Below are positions 60,544 through 64,000 of a stretch of DNA of 64,000 bases, piece by piece (position 1 is the first letter of the stretch; each line of letters starts with the position of its first letter). The notes under the pieces are model-generated. The model worked only from the letters and a program-made list of their open reading frames with translations, ran no database searches and was not told the DNA's origin. The stretch is from Companilactobacillus sp. (GTDB lineage Bacteria > Bacillota > Bacilli > Lactobacillales > Lactobacillaceae), in NCBI RefSeq assembly GCF_022484265.1, contig NZ_JAKVLR010000001.1, positions 682,001-746,000 of the forward strand, given 5' to 3'. A program made the translations under genes and the position numbers.

Positions 60544-61141
60544 CTGTTATCAACACCACATTCATTTGATATTTTCGATTCTGTATTTCTGTTTCATTTG
60601 TTTTAGTGATCAACTCATCGGGATAGCTCAGATTTTCACCGATAAAAATAAGTCGATGTTGCTGACGTTGTTTGATCTCTTGAGCAATTTCGTAAGGCCC
60701 AATTTTGCCGTCAGTCACCATGCAAATTGTTTTGTGTTGCAAAAGAAAATCAAAATCAGGAGTTCTTCCGTGACTGCTAGTCAAATAGCTATCATTCATG
60801 GGAATACCGACTCGATTGAATAAATACTGAATCGAACTGATTCCTGGGACCACCACTACTTCTTGATTGGTGATCTCCTTTTTGATCCAGTTAGCGATGC
60901 CATACAAGTAAGGATCTCCGGATGCTAACAAGACAATTTTCATGTCAGTATGTTCCAACAAGAATTCCTTGAGTTTCATTAATTTCGGCAAAACCATTTG
61001 TTTATCACTTGGTAAATCAAATAAATCCAATTGACGCTTGCTGCCAATGACTAACTCTGCTGCTTGAACCTCTTGAGCAACTTTTCCAATCATTAGGTCT
61101 TCTGCTCCCGGGCCAATACCGGTCACCGTGATCATTTCCAA
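60533..61141 (-). CDS. cbiE: Cobalt-precorrin-7 C5-methyltransferase
   Basis: This 202-residue SAM methyltransferase begins MITVTGIGPGAEDLMIGKVA, with IVLLASGDPYLYGIANWIKK (about 70-89) and VVPGISSIQYLFNRVGIPMN. Overlaps cbiD and cbiT at its two ends (10 and 11 bases), so all three are coupled. Confidence 0.94.
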   Translation of the reverse strand: MEMITVTGIGPGAEDLMIGKVAQEVQAAELVIGSKRQLDLFDLPSDKQMVLPKLMKLKEFLLEHTDMKIVLLASGDPYLYGIANWIKKEITNQEVVVVPGISSIQYLFNRVGIPMNDSYLTSSHGRTPDFDFLLQHKTICMVTDGKIGPYEIAQEIKQRQQHRLIFIGENLSYPDELITKTNETEIQNRKYQMNVVLITDER

Positions 61142-62265
61142 ATCTCCTTTAAAACAGCTAAATCTTGTGTCGATGCTAAAAATTTTTGTCCAGAAAAAAT
61201 CACTGCATCGATTTCAACTTGTGGCTGGCGATGGGCTAATAATTTTTCAGAACGATACTTGATTCGATCAACGATTTGTTGATAGACCTTCTGGTATCCA
61301 GCTTTGTCAATATAATCGACCATCGAGATCGTAGTTAAACTGCTATAAACGTCATTGATCAGGGATTGCGGAGCGCCCATCAAGGCAAGATTAGCTACCA
61401 TGATCTCAGCTCTGGCATCGGCATCTTTACTGTGAGTCGAAAAGACTCCACCGGCAACTTTGATAAACTTCCCAAGGTCTCCGACCATCAAGCAACGTTT
61501 AAATCCTAACCGTTGGACTTCATGTAAAACATAACCGACGAAATTGCTCATTTGAACTTGTTTGTCTAGTGGTAGTTTCAAAACATTCTTGGTGAAATCT
61601 TCACCGTAATTTCCCGGTGTCAAAATGATGTCTTCATCGCCACGTTCTCGATGAATATTCATCTCAATGGAGATTGAATGTTTCCAGCTTTCTTCAGACA
61701 TCGGCGTCACAATGCCACTAGTTCCTAAGATCGAAACTCCACCAACAATACCTAATTTTGGATTGTAAGTAAGCTTGGCTATATCAACACCTTCTGGAGC
61801 GGAAATGATAATATCGGCACCACGGTCCTCGCCTAAAATATCGCGAACAGATTGTTTGATCATCTTACGAGGCACTGGATTGATAGCGGCCATCCCTGGA
61901 GGATTGGCCAGACCCTTTTGAGTCACACGACCGATACCTTTTCCACCATCTAAGGTGATCTCATTGTCATCTCGTAAATTAATAGTTGAGTAGACGATCA
62001 TCCCATGAGTCGCGTCTTGGTCATCGCCTCCGTCTTTTTTGATGCCGACTGTGGCCTTCTCGGCGTCATATTCAACGCTTTCTAAGTGAAACTCCGCTGG
62101 TTGTCCATTAGCAGCATTGACAGTGATTTCCTCCATCGGCTCTTGCGACAACAAAATTTTTAAAGCGGCGACTGAGGCTGCTGTTGCAGTAGTACCAGTC
62201 GTAAATCCCTTTCGAAGTCGTTTTCCGTTGTAATAAACGTAATCCTGTTCATTTTTTTCAACCAT
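61132..62265 (-). CDS. cbiD: Cobalt-precorrin-5B C1-methyltransferase
   Basis: This enzyme methylates C-1 in the anaerobic route. Its 377 residues have RKGFTTGTTATAASVAALKI at the N-terminus, the Asp/Gly-rich KDGGDDQDATHGM, GIGRVTQKGLANPPGMAAIN and GNYGEDFTKNVL. CbiD has no counterpart in the aerobic pathway, which supports an oxygen-independent route. Confidence 0.95.
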   Translation of the reverse strand: MVEKNEQDYVYYNGKRLRKGFTTGTTATAASVAALKILLSQEPMEEITVNAANGQPAEFHLESVEYDAEKATVGIKKDGGDDQDATHGMIVYSTINLRDDNEITLDGGKGIGRVTQKGLANPPGMAAINPVPRKMIKQSVRDILGEDRGADIIISAPEGVDIAKLTYNPKLGIVGGVSILGTSGIVTPMSEESWKHSISIEMNIHRERGDEDIILTPGNYGEDFTKNVLKLPLDKQVQMSNFVGYVLHEVQRLGFKRCLMVGDLGKFIKVAGGVFSTHSKDADARAEIMVANLALMGAPQSLINDVYSSLTTISMVDYIDKAGYQKVYQQIVDRIKYRSEKLLAHRQPQVEIDAVIFSGQKFLASTQDLAVLKEIWK

Positions 62266-62269
62266 CAGA

Positions 62270-62929
62270 TCAGTCTCCTTCGATTAAATCTAGGTTGTAC
62301 AAAATTGCATTGACTAACGCGGCAGCTAAATTGCTACCACCTTTACGATCAATATTTACGATTGATGGAATGTCACTTTCATCAAGTGCAACTTTACTTT
62401 CTTTAGCTTCAACAAAACCGACTGGAACTCCAATAACGACCGAGGCATCAAGCTTACCAGCTTGCTGCATGTCGATGATCTTATAGAGTGCAGTTGGCGC
62501 GTTACCAACCACAAACATTTTTTCAGTTGGGTCTTGAGCAGCTAATTCAATAGCTGCCATTGAACGTGTGATTCCTCGTTCTTTTGCCAACTTGAAGGTC
62601 TCAGGTTCAGCAATCAAGCAGTGATGCTTAACACCCAATTCATCCAATTTGCGTTTGTTGATCCCTGACATTGCCATAGTTGTGTCGGTATAAATTACTC
62701 CTTGGTGAGTCAAAACGTGTTTAACTTTTTTGATAGCATCGCCAGTAAAACTAATAGTGTCCAAGTAATCAAAGTCAGCGGTTGTATGAATTGCCCGCTT
62801 GATGATTGCTGCTTCAATTTCTGAATTGAATTGATAATCCGGACGAGTTTGATCAATTTCATCTTGGATCATTTCAAAACTCTTATCGGTGATTTGGTTG
62901 GGAATCTTGATGTATTTTCTATCTTTCAA
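62270..62929 (-). CDS. cbiC: Cobalt-precorrin-8 methylmutase
   Basis: This enzyme moves the C-11 methyl to C-12, making cobyrinic acid. The family motifs are IIKRAIHTTADFDYL, with the catalytic His, and DTTMAMSGINKRKLDE, and GVPVGFVEAKESKVAL near the end. The likely start is TTG 62927-62929 (219 residues), 6 bases after AGGAGA that straddles the end of cbiB. The first codon of the longer frame, also TTG (62947), lies before that site. Confidence 0.92.
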   Translation of the reverse strand: MKDRKYIKIPNQITDKSFEMIQDEIDQTRPDYQFNSEIEAAIIKRAIHTTADFDYLDTISFTGDAIKKVKHVLTHQGVIYTDTTMAMSGINKRKLDELGVKHHCLIAEPETFKLAKERGITRSMAAIELAAQDPTEKMFVVGNAPTALYKIIDMQQAGKLDASVVIGVPVGFVEAKESKVALDESDIPSIVNIDRKGGSNLAAALVNAILYNLDLIEGD

Positions 62930-62939
62930 AGTTTTTCTC

Positions 62940-63893
62940 CTAAACAAAAATTAGTCTGATTGCACAAAAAACAACCAAAGTTATACAAGCGGTCACATAT
63001 AAAATTTGAATCGTTTTAGAAATATCTTTTACAGTAGCTGTCTTACCTGAATCATTTCCAATGAATGGTTTTTTGACAACATCGCCAAAGTAAACGTGTG
63101 GTCCACCAAGTTGCAAATCTAATGCGCCAGCCACTACTGATTCAGGATAAGCGCTGTTAGGACTGCGATGCTTGTTGTGATCACGTTTACCTACTTGCCA
63201 AGCTTCTTTAAAGTTCAGACGCATCACCAAAGTAGCAAAAGTCATTAACACCCAAGTCAAACGTGCAGGAATAAAGTTAAAGACGTCGTCAATTTTGGCT
63301 GACGCCTCACCAATATTTTTGAAACGGGTGTTTTTGTAACCGACCATTGAATCTAACGTATTAACAGCTTTATAGATCATCGCTAACACTGGTCCGCCAA
63401 TGAGTAAGTACATTAACGGTGCAATCACGCCATCGCTAGTATTTTCAGCAATCGTCTCAATGGTAGCTTTAGAAATTTCTTCTTCATTCAAGTCATCTGT
63501 TGTCCGTCCAACGATCATTGAGAGTTGATAACGGGCAGTTTTGATATCGTCTTTTTTCAACGATTTAATAATTTTTCGAGCTTCAAACGCTAATCCTTTA
63601 ACGGAAATTGTCGTATAGGCTAAGTAAGTTCCAATAATCATGTATGCCCAGTAGTTAAAATGAGCTAGATACATGATCAAGCCAGTCAAAATCCCGGTCG
63701 TACCAACAACTATGATCCACATCCAAATTCCTAAATGAATTTGTTTTTTGGGTGAATAATCACCAGCTTCTATTTTCTTATCGATCACATCGATCAACTT
63801 ACCCATTAACTTAACTGGGTGTGGCCAACTGTATGGATCACCTAAGATAAGATCTAAAATAAATCCAAAAATAGTCATCAAAATAATATTCAT
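62940..63893 (-). CDS. cbiB: Adenosylcobinamide-phosphate synthase
   Basis: This membrane enzyme attaches aminopropanol (phosphate) to adenosylcobyric acid. Its 317 residues have several helices with FILDLILGDPYSWPHPVKLM at the start, SMIVGRTTDDLNEEEISKAT, ETIAENTSDGVIAPLMYLLI and KHRSPNSAYPESVVAGAL, all typical. Its ATG lies immediately after the cbiA stop (TAA then ATG), with TAGGAG in the end of cbiA. Confidence 0.94.
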   Translation of the reverse strand: MNIILMTIFGFILDLILGDPYSWPHPVKLMGKLIDVIDKKIEAGDYSPKKQIHLGIWMWIIVVGTTGILTGLIMYLAHFNYWAYMIIGTYLAYTTISVKGLAFEARKIIKSLKKDDIKTARYQLSMIVGRTTDDLNEEEISKATIETIAENTSDGVIAPLMYLLIGGPVLAMIYKAVNTLDSMVGYKNTRFKNIGEASAKIDDVFNFIPARLTWVLMTFATLVMRLNFKEAWQVGKRDHNKHRSPNSAYPESVVAGALDLQLGGPHVYFGDVVKKPFIGNDSGKTATVKDISKTIQILYVTACITLVVFCAIRLIFV

Positions 63894-64000
63894 TTAAATG
63901 ACTCCTAACGATTTCAAAATAGCTTTGGCAGCTTCAGTAGATTGATACAGGTGTACATGAAGATAACTAGCAAAAGTGTTTTTCGATTGATAGCCACCCG
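63894..64000 (-). CDS. cbiA: Cobyrinate a,c-diamide synthase, C-terminal end (partial)
   Basis: The last 34 or so codons are inside the window: GYQSKNTFASYLHVHLYQST and EAAKAILKSLGVI, then TAA at 63894-63896. A Gly-Tyr followed by A-S-Y-L-H-x-H is the amidotransferase His motif at the C-terminus of CbiA. Its place directly before cbiB fits the known cbiAB order. The rest of the gene and the operon start lie beyond the right edge. Confidence 0.85.
   Translation of the reverse strand, partial: GGYQSKNTFASYLHVHLYQSTEAAKAILKSLGVI

Overview
The window looks like chromosome from a low-GC Gram-positive lactic acid bacterium of the family Lactobacillaceae. The evidence is the WxL/DUF916 surface proteins, SLAP-type repeats, Shine-Dalgarno led genes with TTG starts, Glc-family PTS permease, GH65 phosphorylase-type enzyme, and one long anaerobic (cbi) cobalamin operon with hem genes in the arrangement known from lactobacilli such as L. 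reuteri. The species cannot be fixed from the sequence alone. No tRNA, rRNA, CRISPR array, insertion sequence or prophage gene was seen.

Bases 1-14.9 kb are a surface and housekeeping region. It begins with the end of a VIT-family transporter. A CAP-domain exoprotein, two sets of WxL and DUF916 cell-surface proteins (1.6-3.4 kb and 8.8-11.6 kb, the second with an LPQTN-anchored protein and a consensus cre site upstream) and two tandem SLAP-type exported proteins follow. Between them lie small membrane proteins, a YdhG-like protein, an oxidoreductase pair and a macrodomain protein. Three genes here carry apparent lesions: a TAG in the CAP protein replacing the Trp of its C-terminal SLAP repeat, a TAA inside the signal peptide of a DUF916 protein, and an ATC where the start codon of a flavin oxidoreductase should be.

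Bases 14.9-20.4 kb hold divergent threonine operons: hom-aspartokinase on the minus strand, thrC-thrB-ACT protein on the plus strand. Bases 20.4-22.8 kb bracket a Kef-type antiporter with a cluster of foldback repeats. These share ends (AAACGCGCAAAA ... TTTTGYGCTCTTTT) but have different arms, and a further relative sits at 4.7 kb. This is the least explained structure in the window.

Bases 22.8-40 kb are an ordinary accessory stretch: AlkA-type glycosylase, EamA transporter, GntR regulator, LysM protein, a PTS permease divergent from a GH65 enzyme (probably phosphorylated disaccharide uptake and phosphorolysis), HAD phosphatase, MATE and MFS exporters, an esterase, and an OpuC-type osmolyte ABC transporter.

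Bases 40.1-64 kb are one minus-strand cobalamin operon, entered at cbiA on the right edge and ending at a terminator near 40.1 kb. In transcription order it reads cbiA-B-C-D-E-T-F-G-H-J, cobA/hemD fusion, cbiK-L-M-N-Q-O-P, precorrin-2 dehydrogenase, hemA-C-B-L, a PurM-like protein, cobU-S-C, a second hemD, flavodoxin, PduO adenosyltransferase. Together these make uroporphyrinogen III from glutamyl-tRNA, convert it to cobyric acid with a dedicated cobalt ECF transporter, and assemble and adenosylate the cofactor. No heme branch genes are present. The operon's promoter and any cobalamin riboswitch lie beyond the right edge.
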